64,000 nucleotides of DNA. Origin: PHAA01 sp034927445. Its GTDB lineage: Bacteria; Bacillota; Syntrophomonadia; Syntrophomonadales; Syntrophomonadaceae. The number at the start of each line of letters is the position of its first letter. Position 1 is the stretch's first letter. The notes under the pieces were generated by a model. It saw only the letters and a list, made by a program, of their open reading frames with translations, did not search any database and had not been told where the DNA came from. The stretch covers positions 70,576-134,575 of the forward strand of contig JAYFPZ010000005.1 of the NCBI GenBank assembly GCA_034927445.1, written 5' to 3'. Position numbers and translations under genes: made by a program. Positions 34,329 through 43,662 of the stretch are shown piece by piece.

Positions 34329-35195
34329 CTAAGGATTGGTATCGTTCATATACAGGTCATGGGCTATTTGCAATGCTTTTAAGGTAGTCTTGCCAACGAT
34401 TCCATTGGGGGTAATTTCGGAATGTTCCTGGAAGCGTATCACCGCCTGGCCAGTTTTTTTTCCATAATATCCATCAAGAGTATTTGCAAAATAGCTCAGG
34501 TCATAAAGCATTTCCTGCACATCTCTGATCGCTTTACCCCTATCGCCTATTTTCAGGTTACGGATCTTTCTAACTTTTCCGGTAATGCTCACCGGGACCC
34601 CTTCCCAGACAAGGTCATATAGCTCCGTTACATCCTCATTATATAACCGGATACATCCATGGCTGAATGCTCTGCCGATCGAGTTGGGATTGTTGGTGCC
34701 ATGAATGCCGTAGCTGCCCCAGGGTACATTTAATTTCATCCATCTGACTCCAAATGGTCCATCCGGGTTCACCTCTTTGGCGATAATTATCCAATTACCT
34801 ACCGGTGAGGGAGTAGAGGGCTTGCCGACCCCCACCGGATAGATTCTGATTGTTTCCCTAAAGGTCAAAGTTAGTATGCGGGTATCCACGTGGATATGGA
34901 TTTTGGGACTGCCTGGTGCTGAATAGCTATAGCTGGAAAGAAATAAGGGATCGTTTTTGTTTAGCTCCTTCCAGGTTAGCGGACCGACCAGCCCGTCTAC
35001 CTTCAACCCGCGTTCATCTTGAAAGCGGCGCAAAGCATTTGCAGTACTTTCATCGTATATACCATCCGGGGTTCCTGAATCAAAGCCCAGGCGGGCCAGC
35101 TTTTTTTGAACTTCCAGCACGTCAGGGCCCTGCATCATGGGTGTATTTAATCGTATTAATCTGCTCGAATATGCCACGGTAATCATGCCTTCCAT
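34329..35195 (-). CDS. L,D-transpeptidase with two peptidoglycan-binding domains
   Basis: The 288-residue protein has an N-terminal PG_binding_1 domain (about 18-78), a YkuD catalytic domain (about 96-215) and a second PG_binding_1 domain (about 220-280). The active site is SHGCIRL with Cys181, preceded by GIHGTNNPNSIG. The enzyme would form 3-3 cross-links or attach proteins to peptidoglycan; related clostridial/Bacillus enzymes act on the spore cortex or wall. No clear signal peptide is visible. The start is uncertain (ATG 35195 or 35186); neither has a strong ribosome binding site. Confidence 0.9.
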   Translation of the reverse strand: MEGMITVAYSSRLIRLNTPMMQGPDVLEVQKKLARLGFDSGTPDGIYDESTANALRRFQDERGLKVDGLVGPLTWKELNKNDPLFLSSYSYSAPGSPKIHIHVDTRILTLTFRETIRIYPVGVGKPSTPSPVGNWIIIAKEVNPDGPFGVRWMKLNVPWGSYGIHGTNNPNSIGRAFSHGCIRLYNEDVTELYDLVWEGVPVSITGKVRKIRNLKIGDRGKAIRDVQEMLYDLSYFANTLDGYYGKKTGQAVIRFQEHSEITPNGIVGKTTLKALQIAHDLYMNDTNP

Positions 35196-35370
35196 TTTAC
35201 AAACCTGTTAATATATTCTATTTATTTTCCTGCAATTGGTTACGATCAGCGTGGTATATTTCACTTCGTTTAACCTCCGTTTATATTTACGTGTTACGAT
35301 AAATAAACTTAAATAATTTATCAATTTTACTGCGTATAATGGGGAAAAATGAGCGGAACAGGTGATGATA

Positions 35371-36048
35371 ATGAGTAAAATTATGATTGCAGACGATGAC
35401 CCCAACATCCGTGAGCTGGTGATTGCCCTGTTGCAAAACCACGGGTTTGAGACCTGCGAAGCCGCGGACGGTCGCGACGCGCTGCAAAACATGCTAAACG
35501 AAAAACCTGATTTGGCGATCATTGATGTTATGATGCCGAACATGGACGGCTTTGAACTCTGCCGTCATTTGCGGCGCTACTACGAGAATATGCCGATCTT
35601 AATGCTGACGGCCAAAGGGGAGCTGACCAACAAGGTGAAAGGCTTCAGACTTGGCGCCGATGATTACCTGACCAAGCCTTTTGAGGGAGATGAGCTGATT
35701 GTCCGGGTTCAGGCTCTGCTGCGGCGTTATAAAATTGAGGCTTCCCAGGTGATTCAGATTGCCAATGTCATTATCGATAAAAACAGCTACAGCATCACGG
35801 TGAACGGCGAACGCGAGGATATTCCCATGAAGGAATTTGAACTGCTCTTCAAGCTGGCGGGGTTCCCCGGCAAAACATTTTCACGCAACCAGTTGATTGA
35901 GGATATATGGGGCGTTGACTTTGAGGGGAACGAACGGACGCTGGACGTCCATGTGAACCGCCTGCGCGACCGTTTCCCGGAGGAACAGGCCGGTTTTAAG
36001 ATTACAACCGTCCGCGGGCTGGGTTACCGGCTGGAGGTGATGGCGTGA
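35371..36048 (+). CDS. OmpR-family response regulator
   Basis: The 225-residue regulator has a receiver domain with the acidic pair (IADDDPN), phosphorylatable Asp52 (IIDVMMPNMDG) and Lys in DDYLTKPF, followed by an OmpR winged helix ending TTVRGLGYRLEV. ATG 35371 was chosen because CAGGTGA lies just upstream; GTG 35362 is also in frame. It overlaps the kinase gene by four bases and heads a regulator-kinase-ATPase-permease operon. Confidence 0.94.
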   Translation: MSKIMIADDDPNIRELVIALLQNHGFETCEAADGRDALQNMLNEKPDLAIIDVMMPNMDGFELCRHLRRYYENMPILMLTAKGELTNKVKGFRLGADDYLTKPFEGDELIVRVQALLRRYKIEASQVIQIANVIIDKNSYSITVNGEREDIPMKEFELLFKLAGFPGKTFSRNQLIEDIWGVDFEGNERTLDVHVNRLRDRFPEEQAGFKITTVRGLGYRLEVMA

Positions 36049-37103
36049 AACAGGGTAAAAGGCCTCCGGCTGCAATTGCAGTGACGTTGCTTTTAATTGC
36101 TTTGGGCGGATTTTTTGCCGCCGGGTATGGCATAATGTCCGTGATTTACCGGCGGACCGGAACTCCCCCGGAATTTTGGGCGCATATATTTACCGGCCTC
36201 TCGGGGATGTTTTTAGTCATATGCGCTTCCACTATTTTCAGATTATTAGCCAGCAGGTATCCTATCCGGCAGCATAAAAACATGCACAATCAATTGCTTA
36301 ACGCCATGACCAGAATCTCCCGGGGGGATTTCGATGTTTTTATCGAACCGCGGGATGATTTATTCCACGACGATCTGGCGGAGGGGATCAATAAAATCGC
36401 GAAAGAATTAGGCTCGATGGAACAGCTGCGGCAGGATTTTATATCCAATGTATCCCATGAGATCCAATCGCCGTTGACCTCCATCAGTGGATTTGCCGCA
36501 TTATTAAAAAACGATGGGTTGCCAGCCGCCCAGAAAAATCACTATCTCGGCATTATTGAAGCCGAAACCAAACGGCTGTCCGCGTTAAGCGATAATCTAT
36601 TGAAATTGTCGGCCCTGGAAACCGGGGGCGAGTCTTTGTCCTGTAAAGATTACAGGCTCGACAAGCAGCTGGAGGAAGTCGCCCTGATGCTGGAACCGCA
36701 GTGGGGCGCCAAGCATATAGCGATGGAGGCTGATCTGGAGAAACTGACGATACCGGGCGATGAGGGTTTGCTGTCCGAGGTATGGGTGAATCTGCTGTAT
36801 AATGCCGTAAAATTTACGCCGGAAGGCGGCGTGATCCGTATTGCTTTAAAAGCCGGGCAGACGGATGTATGCTGTCAGATCAGCGACACCGGTATCGGCA
36901 TCGCGCCTGAAGACAGGCTCCATATATTTGAGCGGTTTTATAAAGTGGACAAATCCCGCGACCGTGCCCTGGGCGGAAATGGGCTCGGACTGCCCCTCGC
37001 CAAGAAAATTGTGGAATTGCATGGCGGGCACATTACGCTGCAAAGCGAGATAGGGAAGGGTACGACGTTTACGATAACCTTGCCCCGTTTACATTCCGTT
37101 TAA
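36045..37103 (+). CDS. Membrane sensor histidine kinase
   Basis: The 352-residue kinase has two N-terminal membrane helices (about 9-31 and 45-66) with a very short external loop, a HAMP-like linker (about 68-125), His138 in FISNVSHEIQSPLTSISG, and the ATPase motifs NLLYNAVKFTPEGG, DTGIGI and GGNGLGLPLAKKI. The minimal external loop suggests intramembrane sensing of the adjacent transporter or of membrane damage, as known for BceS-type kinases. GTG 36045 overlaps the regulator stop. Confidence 0.92.
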   Translation: MKQGKRPPAAIAVTLLLIALGGFFAAGYGIMSVIYRRTGTPPEFWAHIFTGLSGMFLVICASTIFRLLASRYPIRQHKNMHNQLLNAMTRISRGDFDVFIEPRDDLFHDDLAEGINKIAKELGSMEQLRQDFISNVSHEIQSPLTSISGFAALLKNDGLPAAQKNHYLGIIEAETKRLSALSDNLLKLSALETGGESLSCKDYRLDKQLEEVALMLEPQWGAKHIAMEADLEKLTIPGDEGLLSEVWVNLLYNAVKFTPEGGVIRIALKAGQTDVCCQISDTGIGIAPEDRLHIFERFYKVDKSRDRALGGNGLGLPLAKKIVELHGGHITLQSEIGKGTTFTITLPRLHSV

Positions 37104-37174
37104 GCTGCATTTATCTTCCGTTTAATTTGCGGCAGTAAACTATCTCCGTAGTAAACCAACAGGAGGTAAACAAC

Positions 37175-38119
37175 GTGCCGATAATCCAAGTGGAAGACCT
37201 GATAAAAAAATATGATAAAGCCCCAACACCTGCAGTGAAAGGCGTGAGCTTTGCGGTGAACGAAGGAGAATTTTTCGCCTTCCTCGGCCCCAATGGAGCC
37301 GGCAAAACCACCACCATTTCGATTCTGACCACCACCCTTGCTAAAACTTCCGGCCTCGTCACGATCGCGGGATATGACGTAGAGAAGGAAGCCAAACAGG
37401 TGCGGGAGAAGGTGGGGATTATTTTCCAGCAGCCCAGCCTTGACCTGCAGCTCTCAGCGGAAGAAAACATTCGCTTTCACGCTTGCCTGTACGGGATGTT
37501 CAGGTATCGTCCCACCTTCCGCCTTATGCCCGCCGCTTACCGCAAGCGCGTAATGGACCTGGCTGAGATTGTTGGGATTCAGGATGCCATGTTCAAGCCT
37601 GTCAAAAAGATGTCGGGGGGCATGCAGCGCAAGCTGGAAATTATCCGCAGCCTCATGCACACGCCGTCCGTTTTGTTCCTGGACGAACCGACCCAGGGGC
37701 TGGACGCGGTGAGCCGCAGAAGCCTGTGGGAATACATCAACGAGATCCGTAAAGAGCACGGCACCACGGTTTTTCTGACTACGCACTACATTGATGAGGC
37801 CGAGCATGTGGATAAGGTCTGCATTATCAATCAGGGACTGGTTGCCAGCTGCTGCCCGCCGGAGGAAATGAAAAGAAGCCTGCTGCGCCAGGAGCTTATC
37901 CTGGATGCTGACAATAGGGAAAGCCTGAGCCGAGAGCTTTCGGAATTAGGTTTGTTCCATAAAAAGGATGCCCATATCATAGTTCCTTATCAGGGCCAAA
38001 CGGCGCAGGAAATTATAGCCAAGCTCGAAACCAGACTGACGGTGCTGAAGATCCACGAGCCGTCGCTGGAAGACGCTTATGTGGAATACTTGAACCAGAC
38101 GGGAGGCGCAGCGGCATGA
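37175..38119 (+). CDS. ABC exporter ATP-binding protein (DrrA-like)
   Basis: The 314-residue ATPase has Walker A GPNGAGKTTTIS, signature MSGGMQRKLEI, Walker B VLFLDEPTQGLD, H-loop TTHYIDEAE and a C-terminal extension of about 80 residues typical of drug and antibiotic exporters of the DrrA/CcmA type. GTG 37175 follows AGGAGG. It overlaps the permease by four bases. Placement after a two-component system suggests a drug- or envelope-stress-inducible export pump. Confidence 0.93.
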   Translation: MPIIQVEDLIKKYDKAPTPAVKGVSFAVNEGEFFAFLGPNGAGKTTTISILTTTLAKTSGLVTIAGYDVEKEAKQVREKVGIIFQQPSLDLQLSAEENIRFHACLYGMFRYRPTFRLMPAAYRKRVMDLAEIVGIQDAMFKPVKKMSGGMQRKLEIIRSLMHTPSVLFLDEPTQGLDAVSRRSLWEYINEIRKEHGTTVFLTTHYIDEAEHVDKVCIINQGLVASCCPPEEMKRSLLRQELILDADNRESLSRELSELGLFHKKDAHIIVPYQGQTAQEIIAKLETRLTVLKIHEPSLEDAYVEYLNQTGGAAA

Positions 38120-38931
38120 ATGAAATCGCCTTACAGGAAAAACCAAGTTTGGGGCGTGAAATCAACGCCATTATAACGATCGCGGCGCGGGACATTACCC
38201 TCGCCTTAAGATCGCCCGGAACAATTATCATGAGCCTGGCCATGCCGCTGATCTTTATGGGGATGATGGGCGGCAGCCTGGCTCAGAATATGGCGGGCGG
38301 ACTCGGTTTTAATTACAGTAAATTCATGTTGGTCGGCATGCTGATCAATATGCTTTTCATGGTAACGACGACGGGGATGACATCGCTGGTGGAAGATCAT
38401 ACCACCGACTTCACCCAGGAAATGCTGATTTCTCCCGTTTCCCGTTATGCAATCATTGTGGGCAAAATTTTCGGTTCATCCTTCGGAGCAATTGTCAGTA
38501 TGGCAGGTACCTTGATTGTGGGGCTGATCATGGGAATTACTCTAAGCCTCGGGCAGCTGCTGCTGGTTCTGATGCTGTCGCCGCTTATGTGCCTTTCCGG
38601 GGGCGCGCTGGCGATGATCATCATCGGGCTGGTAAAAAGCAATAAGACGGCGAATATCGCCGTAATGCTCATAACCATGCCGCAGATGTTTCTTTCCGGC
38701 GCCATTATTCCCATCAACCACTCCAGCGGGGTTCTCTATGGATTAAGCCATGCCATGCCGATGACGTACTGCCTCGATCTGGCCCGGGCGGTGGTCTACG
38801 CGGGAACACCGGAGTACGGCAGCGTGGTGATGTTTGATCCGATGGTGAATTTTATCGCCATTGCAGCTTTGACGGTGATTTGCCTGATAATCGGGACTTA
38901 TTTTTTCGCCCGTTCGGAGAAAAACCGGTAA
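38116..38931 (+). CDS. ABC-2 type permease (DrrB-like)
   Basis: The 271-residue permease has about six membrane helices and the ABC-2 signature region LSGAIIPINHSSGVLYGLSHAMPMTY near residues 194-220. It forms the transmembrane half of the exporter with the upstream ATPase; the start overlaps that gene (ATGA). A hairpin follows at 38977. Confidence 0.92.
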   Translation: MNEIALQEKPSLGREINAIITIAARDITLALRSPGTIIMSLAMPLIFMGMMGGSLAQNMAGGLGFNYSKFMLVGMLINMLFMVTTTGMTSLVEDHTTDFTQEMLISPVSRYAIIVGKIFGSSFGAIVSMAGTLIVGLIMGITLSLGQLLLVLMLSPLMCLSGGALAMIIIGLVKSNKTANIAVMLITMPQMFLSGAIIPINHSSGVLYGLSHAMPMTYCLDLARAVVYAGTPEYGSVVMFDPMVNFIAIAALTVICLIIGTYFFARSEKNR

Positions 38932-38976
38932 AACAGGGCAGGCAAGGACGAACCGTCCCCTTGACAATCTTATGAG

Positions 38977-39004
38977 AGGCCTTCCTGTCTGAACAAGAAG
39001 GCCT
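38977..39004 (+). terminator. Hairpin after the exporter operon
   Basis: AGGCCTTC (38977-38984) pairs with GAAGGCCT (38997-39004), extended by an inner TGT/ACA. The tail TGCTGTATT is only moderately T-rich. A GACGAACCGTCCCC copy of the dispersed motif precedes it. Confidence 0.55.
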
Positions 39005-39068
39005 TGCTGTATTATAATACAAGGACAAAGGCATTCCAGAGATACTAAACTAGAATGGAGGATCTTAA

Positions 39069-39683
39069 ATGAAAATGGTTTGTGAATCCGACAACCTGGA
39101 AGATTATTTACTGGAATTGGATGTGGTTGATTATAACCACCCATTAATTGTTGCGAAAGTAAATCAGTTATTTTCTGATTCATTGACCGAAATAGATATA
39201 GTCAAGACCGCTTTCGAATTTGTGAGAGACAGTATCAGCCATTCCATGGATATAAACAGTTCCCGGATTACCTGCAAAGCCTCCGAAGTTCTGCATTACA
39301 AAGAAGGCATCTGCTATGCCAAATCCAATCTTCTGGCCGCCATCTTAAGAAAAAAGGGCATCCCGGCGGGCTTCTGCTACCAGCGGCTCACCATTGGTGA
39401 TACACCCGACACCGGCTACTGCATTCATGCTCTTAATGCCATCTATCTGAAGACCTTGCATCGCTGGGTTAGGCTGGATGCCAGGGGAAACAAAGAAGCA
39501 GTCAATGCCCAATTCTCGATTGATGAAGAAGAACTTGCTTTCCCGGTAAGATTCCAATATGACGAACATGACTATCCCGCCATTTACAGCCGGCCCCACC
39601 CTGATACCATCAGAACCTTAAAACAGAACACGGATTGTATTGATATGGTTCTGCATCATTTGCCCACTGAATTGAAATCATAA
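39069..39683 (+). CDS. Transglutaminase-like cysteine protease-fold protein
   Basis: The 204-residue cytosolic protein has the transglutaminase-like catalytic triad: Cys82 in KEGICYAKSNLLAAILR, His120 in GYCIHALNAIYL and Asp137 in VRLDARGN. Family members are mostly peptidases or amidases of unknown substrate. The gene stands alone behind GGAGG. No signal peptide is seen. Confidence 0.85.
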   Translation: MKMVCESDNLEDYLLELDVVDYNHPLIVAKVNQLFSDSLTEIDIVKTAFEFVRDSISHSMDINSSRITCKASEVLHYKEGICYAKSNLLAAILRKKGIPAGFCYQRLTIGDTPDTGYCIHALNAIYLKTLHRWVRLDARGNKEAVNAQFSIDEEELAFPVRFQYDEHDYPAIYSRPHPDTIRTLKQNTDCIDMVLHHLPTELKS

Positions 39684-39767
39684 GACCGCTCATTATATTC
39701 AAATTTGTTCCTCTCTGTTACAGAGCACCAGTTCGGCTGCTCGGATGGAAGCACGTATATTAATATT

Positions 39768-39815
39768 ACTAAGTGTAAGATATAGTTGACTAAATGTAAG
39801 ATGAATGAGTATAAT
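39768..39815 (+). promoter_or_regulatory. Promoter with direct-repeat operator of the XRE gene
   Basis: TTGACT (39786-39791) and TATAAT (39810-39815) are separated by 18 bases. A 14-base direct repeat, ACTAAGTGTAAGAT (39768-39781) and ACTAAATGTAAGAT (39789-39802), is spaced exactly 21 bp and overlaps the -35 box and spacer. It is a likely binding site for the XRE regulator that follows. Confidence 0.7.
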
Positions 39816-39837
39816 GTAGTTGATAGGAGGTGAGTCC

Positions 39838-40032
39838 TTGAAAAATAAGAAAATGAAGATCGCCAGAGTAGAATGTGATGTATCCCAGGAACAATTAGCT
39901 GAAATTGTGGGGGTGACGAGACAGACAATTAATTTAATTGAGTCTGGCAACTATAATCCGAGTCTGAAGTTGTGTATTGAAATATGCAAAGCTCTTAATA
40001 AGACTTTAAATGATTTATTTTGGGAGGAATAA
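39838..40032 (+). CDS. Small XRE-family regulator
   Basis: The 64-residue protein is essentially a single Cro/C1-type helix-turn-helix: SQEQLAEIVGVTRQTINLIESGNYNPSL. This size class (YgzD/YozG-like) usually controls itself and a neighbouring membrane protein gene. TTG 39838 was chosen because it lies seven bases after AGGAGG; an in-frame ATG at 39820 lies upstream of that site. The next gene starts four bases later. Confidence 0.9.
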   Translation: MKNKKMKIARVECDVSQEQLAEIVGVTRQTINLIESGNYNPSLKLCIEICKALNKTLNDLFWEE

Positions 40033-40035
40033 AGT

Positions 40036-40509
40036 ATGGATACAGACAGAATTGTTAAAGAGTCCAAAATGATAATGTTTGTAACGTTGAGTGTCGGCAT
40101 AGCTATTTTAGCAATCGGGGTAACATTCAGTTTAATGAATATTGATCTGATATCAAACCCCAAAGCGATCATAGGATTGTCATTTATTCCGCTCAGTGTG
40201 GCATTTGCTTATTACATTAAGTTATCGTCTATAAAGAAATCACCCCAAAAGATGTGCAACCTAATTATTACCGAGAATGATGAGAGGCTCGTAGCATTAA
40301 AAAACGAGGCGGATGCCAAAACGCTGAAGATTCTTCAAGGAGTATTGTTTTTAACCTATGTGGGCTATACCTTAATGGTCCCGGAGGATATTTTTGAGTC
40401 AACCGGCTGGTGGCTTTTAATGATCCTTTTGCTTTTTTCTCTCATGTTGCAGGGAATACTGCTTACGAGAGCAATGGGTAACGATACTTCTAAAGCTGAT
40501 GGAGAATAA
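40036..40509 (+). CDS. Membrane protein paired with XRE regulator
   Basis: This 157-residue protein has four predicted membrane helices (about 13-33, 42-62, 102-118 and 124-144) with a cytosolic charged loop after the second (KKSPQKMCNLIITENDERLVAL is its core). It resembles the membrane proteins commonly linked to small XRE regulators in Firmicutes; function is unknown. It is co-transcribed with the regulator. Confidence 0.75.
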   Translation: MDTDRIVKESKMIMFVTLSVGIAILAIGVTFSLMNIDLISNPKAIIGLSFIPLSVAFAYYIKLSSIKKSPQKMCNLIITENDERLVALKNEADAKTLKILQGVLFLTYVGYTLMVPEDIFESTGWWLLMILLLFSLMLQGILLTRAMGNDTSKADGE

Positions 40510-40683
40510 TAGAGTTTATGGCGCTGGAAAAACCGGCTTGACCAAAGCCATAAAACCACCTGCCATCGAAAATAGCAATAAATACCATCCCTTTCCTGTA
40601 ACATTCAGCATATTTTGATCGTTATTATTGGTATAAAACAACCAGCCCGGTATTGGAAACAATTTTAAGGGAGTGGGTATGAC

Positions 40684-40833
40684 TTGCAGAAACTATTTTC
40701 AATTGGATGCATATTATTCGTAGCGCTATTTGTTAGGCTAAGTGGATTTATGACAATATTCCTGCAGGGACACCGGTATATATACATAAGTAATAAGAAG
40801 GAGATGATAATATATCAATGGCAAGCAGGGTGA
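40684..40833 (+). CDS. Possible 49-residue membrane peptide
   Basis: A TTG start lies behind AAGGGAGTGGG. The frame encodes a peptide with one strong membrane segment (FSIGCILFVALFV) and a polar C-terminus, and it overlaps the next gene's start by 16 bases. The evidence is the ribosome binding site, hydrophobic pattern and overlap; no family is recognised and the frame may be fortuitous. Confidence 0.3.
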   Translation: MQKLFSIGCILFVALFVRLSGFMTIFLQGHRYIYISNKKEMIIYQWQAG

Positions 40834-41945
40834 AATCGATCGTTACAGTGCTAATCTTATGCCTGGTCTTCTTAACGGGTTGTGCTTCAACCAAAAATGA
40901 AACGCTGGAACAGCCTGATAAGAACGGAGAAAACAACCAAGCTGAAATAGTAAGCACCTTGAATTCCAATACAGAAGTATTTAAGACCACCTGGTCCCCA
41001 GACGGAACCATGGTTGTCTATATTCAGACCGGCAAACCGGAAAAGAACGGATTAGATGAAGCGTATATCTGGAAAGTGGGAGAACAACAGCCCCGATTCG
41101 TTCGAGATGTTGCACCGACTACCCACGGCTTCACCTGGTCGCCTGACAGCCAGTACTTCCTAATCAGCGAAAAACTAGGTGAAGGCGCTATAAGCAGTAT
41201 AGTCAGAGCAGATACATTAGCCGAAGAAGCCTATAAAATAAAAAGCATTACGATCCCGGTGTGGAGTGCGGATAGCAAGGCTTTAGCCTTTGGCAATGAA
41301 CAGCATGATTATGGTGAAAGCTGGGGATCTTTAGAAGTCTATCAATTGGGACAGCTTAAGGCTGATTATATTTGGTACGCCAAGAATTATCTTTATAAGG
41401 TTGATTCATGGGATGCAGAAGGAAATATTGCCTACCGGGAAATAAACGCAGAAGGCGAGGAGACCAGCAAAACAACTAAGAATATCAGACCCAGCATCTC
41501 CGGTGTACATCTGGGTGATAACCCACAGCAGGTGCGGGCAGCCCTGGGCGAAAACTATGTGGAAACTACTCTGCGAGTAGAAACCGGCCATTTTCCGGAA
41601 CAGGTGCTGCGCTGGACCTATGCCAAGGGATACCAGGTCTTTATAGGTGTAAACTCCGGTCAGGTATTGCAAATTATAGCCACAGATCCCGGCGCAGAAA
41701 GCAATTTAGGAGTCAAAATCGGGGACCGGGCCGAAAAGGTATTCGCGATTTATCGGCCAGGTTATACCGAACCAGAAAGCATTCATGGCGGCAAATTGAC
41801 CGGGATATTTAAGGTTGAGGGAGCGGCGGCTCTGGTATTTGGCTTTGATTTGAAGGATGGCATGACACTCCGGGACATAAGGCCTGAGAATAGGATTGTA
41901 AGCATGAATTTGACTTACCCGTCAATTTTAGACGATTCCTTTTAA
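40818..41945 (+). CDS. Lipoprotein with TolB/WD40-like propeller segment
   Basis: The 375-residue protein has a signal peptide and lipobox (VFLTGC, lipidated Cys at about residue 22). Residues about 50-175 show propeller-like repeats (TTWSPDGTMVVYIQTG, FTWSPDSQYFLISE, PVWSADSKALAFG). The C-terminal half (about 225-375) has two similar modules beginning ISGVHLGDNPQQVRAALGE and NLGVKIGDRAEKVFAIY. It is probably anchored on the outer face of the membrane. ATG 40818 is 11-14 bases after AAGGAGATGA. The role is unknown. Confidence 0.8.
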   Translation: MASRVKSIVTVLILCLVFLTGCASTKNETLEQPDKNGENNQAEIVSTLNSNTEVFKTTWSPDGTMVVYIQTGKPEKNGLDEAYIWKVGEQQPRFVRDVAPTTHGFTWSPDSQYFLISEKLGEGAISSIVRADTLAEEAYKIKSITIPVWSADSKALAFGNEQHDYGESWGSLEVYQLGQLKADYIWYAKNYLYKVDSWDAEGNIAYREINAEGEETSKTTKNIRPSISGVHLGDNPQQVRAALGENYVETTLRVETGHFPEQVLRWTYAKGYQVFIGVNSGQVLQIIATDPGAESNLGVKIGDRAEKVFAIYRPGYTEPESIHGGKLTGIFKVEGAAALVFGFDLKDGMTLRDIRPENRIVSMNLTYPSILDDSF

Positions 41946-42069
41946 AAGAGGCAAGGAGGACTTGTTTTGTCTCTCTTGCCTCCAATGGCTATACCCGTCA
42001 TCCGGGAAACTACGCCAAGATTAATTCGCTTACAGTTAGTGTCGATGGGTATGGTAAGATTGAAAAAGA

Positions 42070-42570
42070 TCATTTGCCGTATCTTTTAATGACGCCGCAG
42101 GCGGCTCGTTTTCCGGAATTTCCGGATGGCTGAGTTCGATAATCGTCAGGATTGATATGGATCATAACGCTGCGATCAACGACCTCGGAAGGTCTGAAAC
42201 GATTGGTATAAAATTTCATTTTGGCTTTTCCGTTATTAGAGAAAACAACCGGAAAATCACCGGCATGATTGCCATGCGGTTGATTGGTTGGGTTCCAGTG
42301 TCCCCCAGCCGCTAGAAACGGGTCTGCAGGATCACCGATGGTACAGATGCCAAACTCATGGATATGAAACCCGTGAGGACCAATGGGGGATTCGCCATTC
42401 TGAGCGGGCGTATAAGGCGGCAACCCTTTCAGCTTGGCATATACCAGAGCCCCGTCTTTATAAGGGAAAAAGTAGACAACACCGTTAATCTCAGGAGCCA
42501 CGGGACCACCATGCACATAAGCCTTAATTATGCTCCTTTTTCGCTTTTTGCATCTCAATACATAGGCCAT
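42070..42570 (-). CDS. Cu/Zn superoxide dismutase family protein
   Basis: The 166-residue protein carries the Cu/Zn SOD core: metal ligands in HGFHIHEFGIC, then GGHWNPTNQPHGNHAGDFP with the bridging His and further Zn ligands, and MIHINPDDYRTQPSGNSGKRAACGVI with the last Cu ligand and disulfide Cys. No signal peptide is visible, unlike periplasmic relatives, matching the cytosolic or spore-coat-associated SodC-like proteins of spore-formers. ATG 42570 follows GAAGGAAG. It would protect an anaerobe from superoxide if metallated. Confidence 0.9.
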   Translation of the reverse strand: MAYVLRCKKRKRSIIKAYVHGGPVAPEINGVVYFFPYKDGALVYAKLKGLPPYTPAQNGESPIGPHGFHIHEFGICTIGDPADPFLAAGGHWNPTNQPHGNHAGDFPVVFSNNGKAKMKFYTNRFRPSEVVDRSVMIHINPDDYRTQPSGNSGKRAACGVIKRYGK

Positions 42571-42966
42571 AGTTTTCTTCCTTCTCTCCGCTTTAATAAA
42601 GAATGTCGGGATAATCCAAGCACTCTTAATAATATATGATAAATTTTTCCAGTGAGTGATTAATTAGGCTGGCAAAGGCCATCGCCATATTTTTTCGCAT
42701 CACTCCTGGCTCACCCGGCAGGTCTAGGGTATATCAATATTGACAGATTTCAGAGAAGTAAGAGAGTATATAGGGAGTAAAAAGTATTTTTCGGAGGCTA
42801 AGATGAGGCAAGGGGGCTCTTGATCATCTTGGCCCCAAGCCGCTGACCGGAACCTAGTATTAGAGACGTCGAATATATGGCAGATTAGACGCTCCGGAGA
42901 TAAAAAGGCAGATAGCGGTTTGGTTGGATGAAAACCTGACAATATAATAATGGAGGATATGCCACA
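42571..42966. other. Intergenic region, nothing firm
   Basis: This 396-base gap separates the divergent sod and 42967 genes. A TATAAT at 42943-42948 has a fair TTGGTT 17 bases upstream, but the predicted start would fall inside the ribosome binding site, so it is not claimed as a promoter. A minus-strand frame here overlaps the coding start of 42967 and was rejected. Confidence 0.45.
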
Positions 42967-43614
42967 ATGAACCGAATGAAGCTCAAAGATGCCGAAGCCA
43001 GATTCCTGACGCAGTGTCCCGGGGGCTTTTCCGATCCCCTGATGCTCGAAATGGGGAAAAAGCATAAAGTTGAAAAAATGAACAAATTGACTCAGGAGAG
43101 CCTGGCCCTGGAGCAATTCGAAAATCCCGGCCGAATCGTGGAATCCATGGCTAGAATCGTAGGCCAGTCTTCCATGGTTTCCGTATTTGAAAAACCCAGG
43201 TTCAGAGATTTTACCAAGGTTCTGAACTCCGAAGAAAAGGAACGCTTATCCCTGGGCTTAAAGGAATTTCTACATGGCAATCAGGGCTTCGGCTTTGAAC
43301 TCATGTGCGATCTCTTAAATGAATACAAGCTGGCCAAATGGACGCTGTTGACCATATGCCCGGTGTATTTCCGGCCGGAGGCGGAGGTTTTCATCAAGCC
43401 TACTACCACCAAATGGATAATACAGCACTTTGAACTGGAAGGGCTCACCTACAGCCCCAGGCCGACTTTCGAATTCTACCGGGCCTACCGGGATCAGATC
43501 AACCGGATGAAAGCTCAGGTAGGGCCTTCATTGCAGGGGAACAACGCGGCCTTCACGGGCTTTCTCTATTTCACCTATAACGAAGATTTCGGGCATAATA
43601 AAATTCAAGCATGA
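42967..43614 (+). CDS. Conserved-looking protein of unknown function, 215 residues
   Basis: ATG 42967 lies behind GGAGG. The protein is soluble and mixed alpha/beta. It has a charged N-terminal half (KLKDAEARFLTQCPGGFSDP, KFLHG-type segments) and a C-terminal half with WTLLTICPVYFRPEAEVFIKP and FTGFLYFTYNEDFG. The PGGFSDP and CPVYFRPEAEVF segments look like conserved cores, but I do not recognise a named family. A lipoprotein gene follows 48 bases later in the same direction. Confidence 0.7.
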   Translation: MNRMKLKDAEARFLTQCPGGFSDPLMLEMGKKHKVEKMNKLTQESLALEQFENPGRIVESMARIVGQSSMVSVFEKPRFRDFTKVLNSEEKERLSLGLKEFLHGNQGFGFELMCDLLNEYKLAKWTLLTICPVYFRPEAEVFIKPTTTKWIIQHFELEGLTYSPRPTFEFYRAYRDQINRMKAQVGPSLQGNNAAFTGFLYFTYNEDFGHNKIQA

Positions 43615-43662
43615 ATGTTACAGGGCGGATCGATCTCGCCGATAGGATAAAGGAGTGGAAAA

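Noticed and set aside
41964..42130. Plus-strand frame after the 40818 lipoprotein (NGYTRHPGNYAK region)
   Set aside because: It might be a gene fragment, but it has no start, no ribosome binding site and no family I recognise, and it runs into the antisense end of the sod gene.
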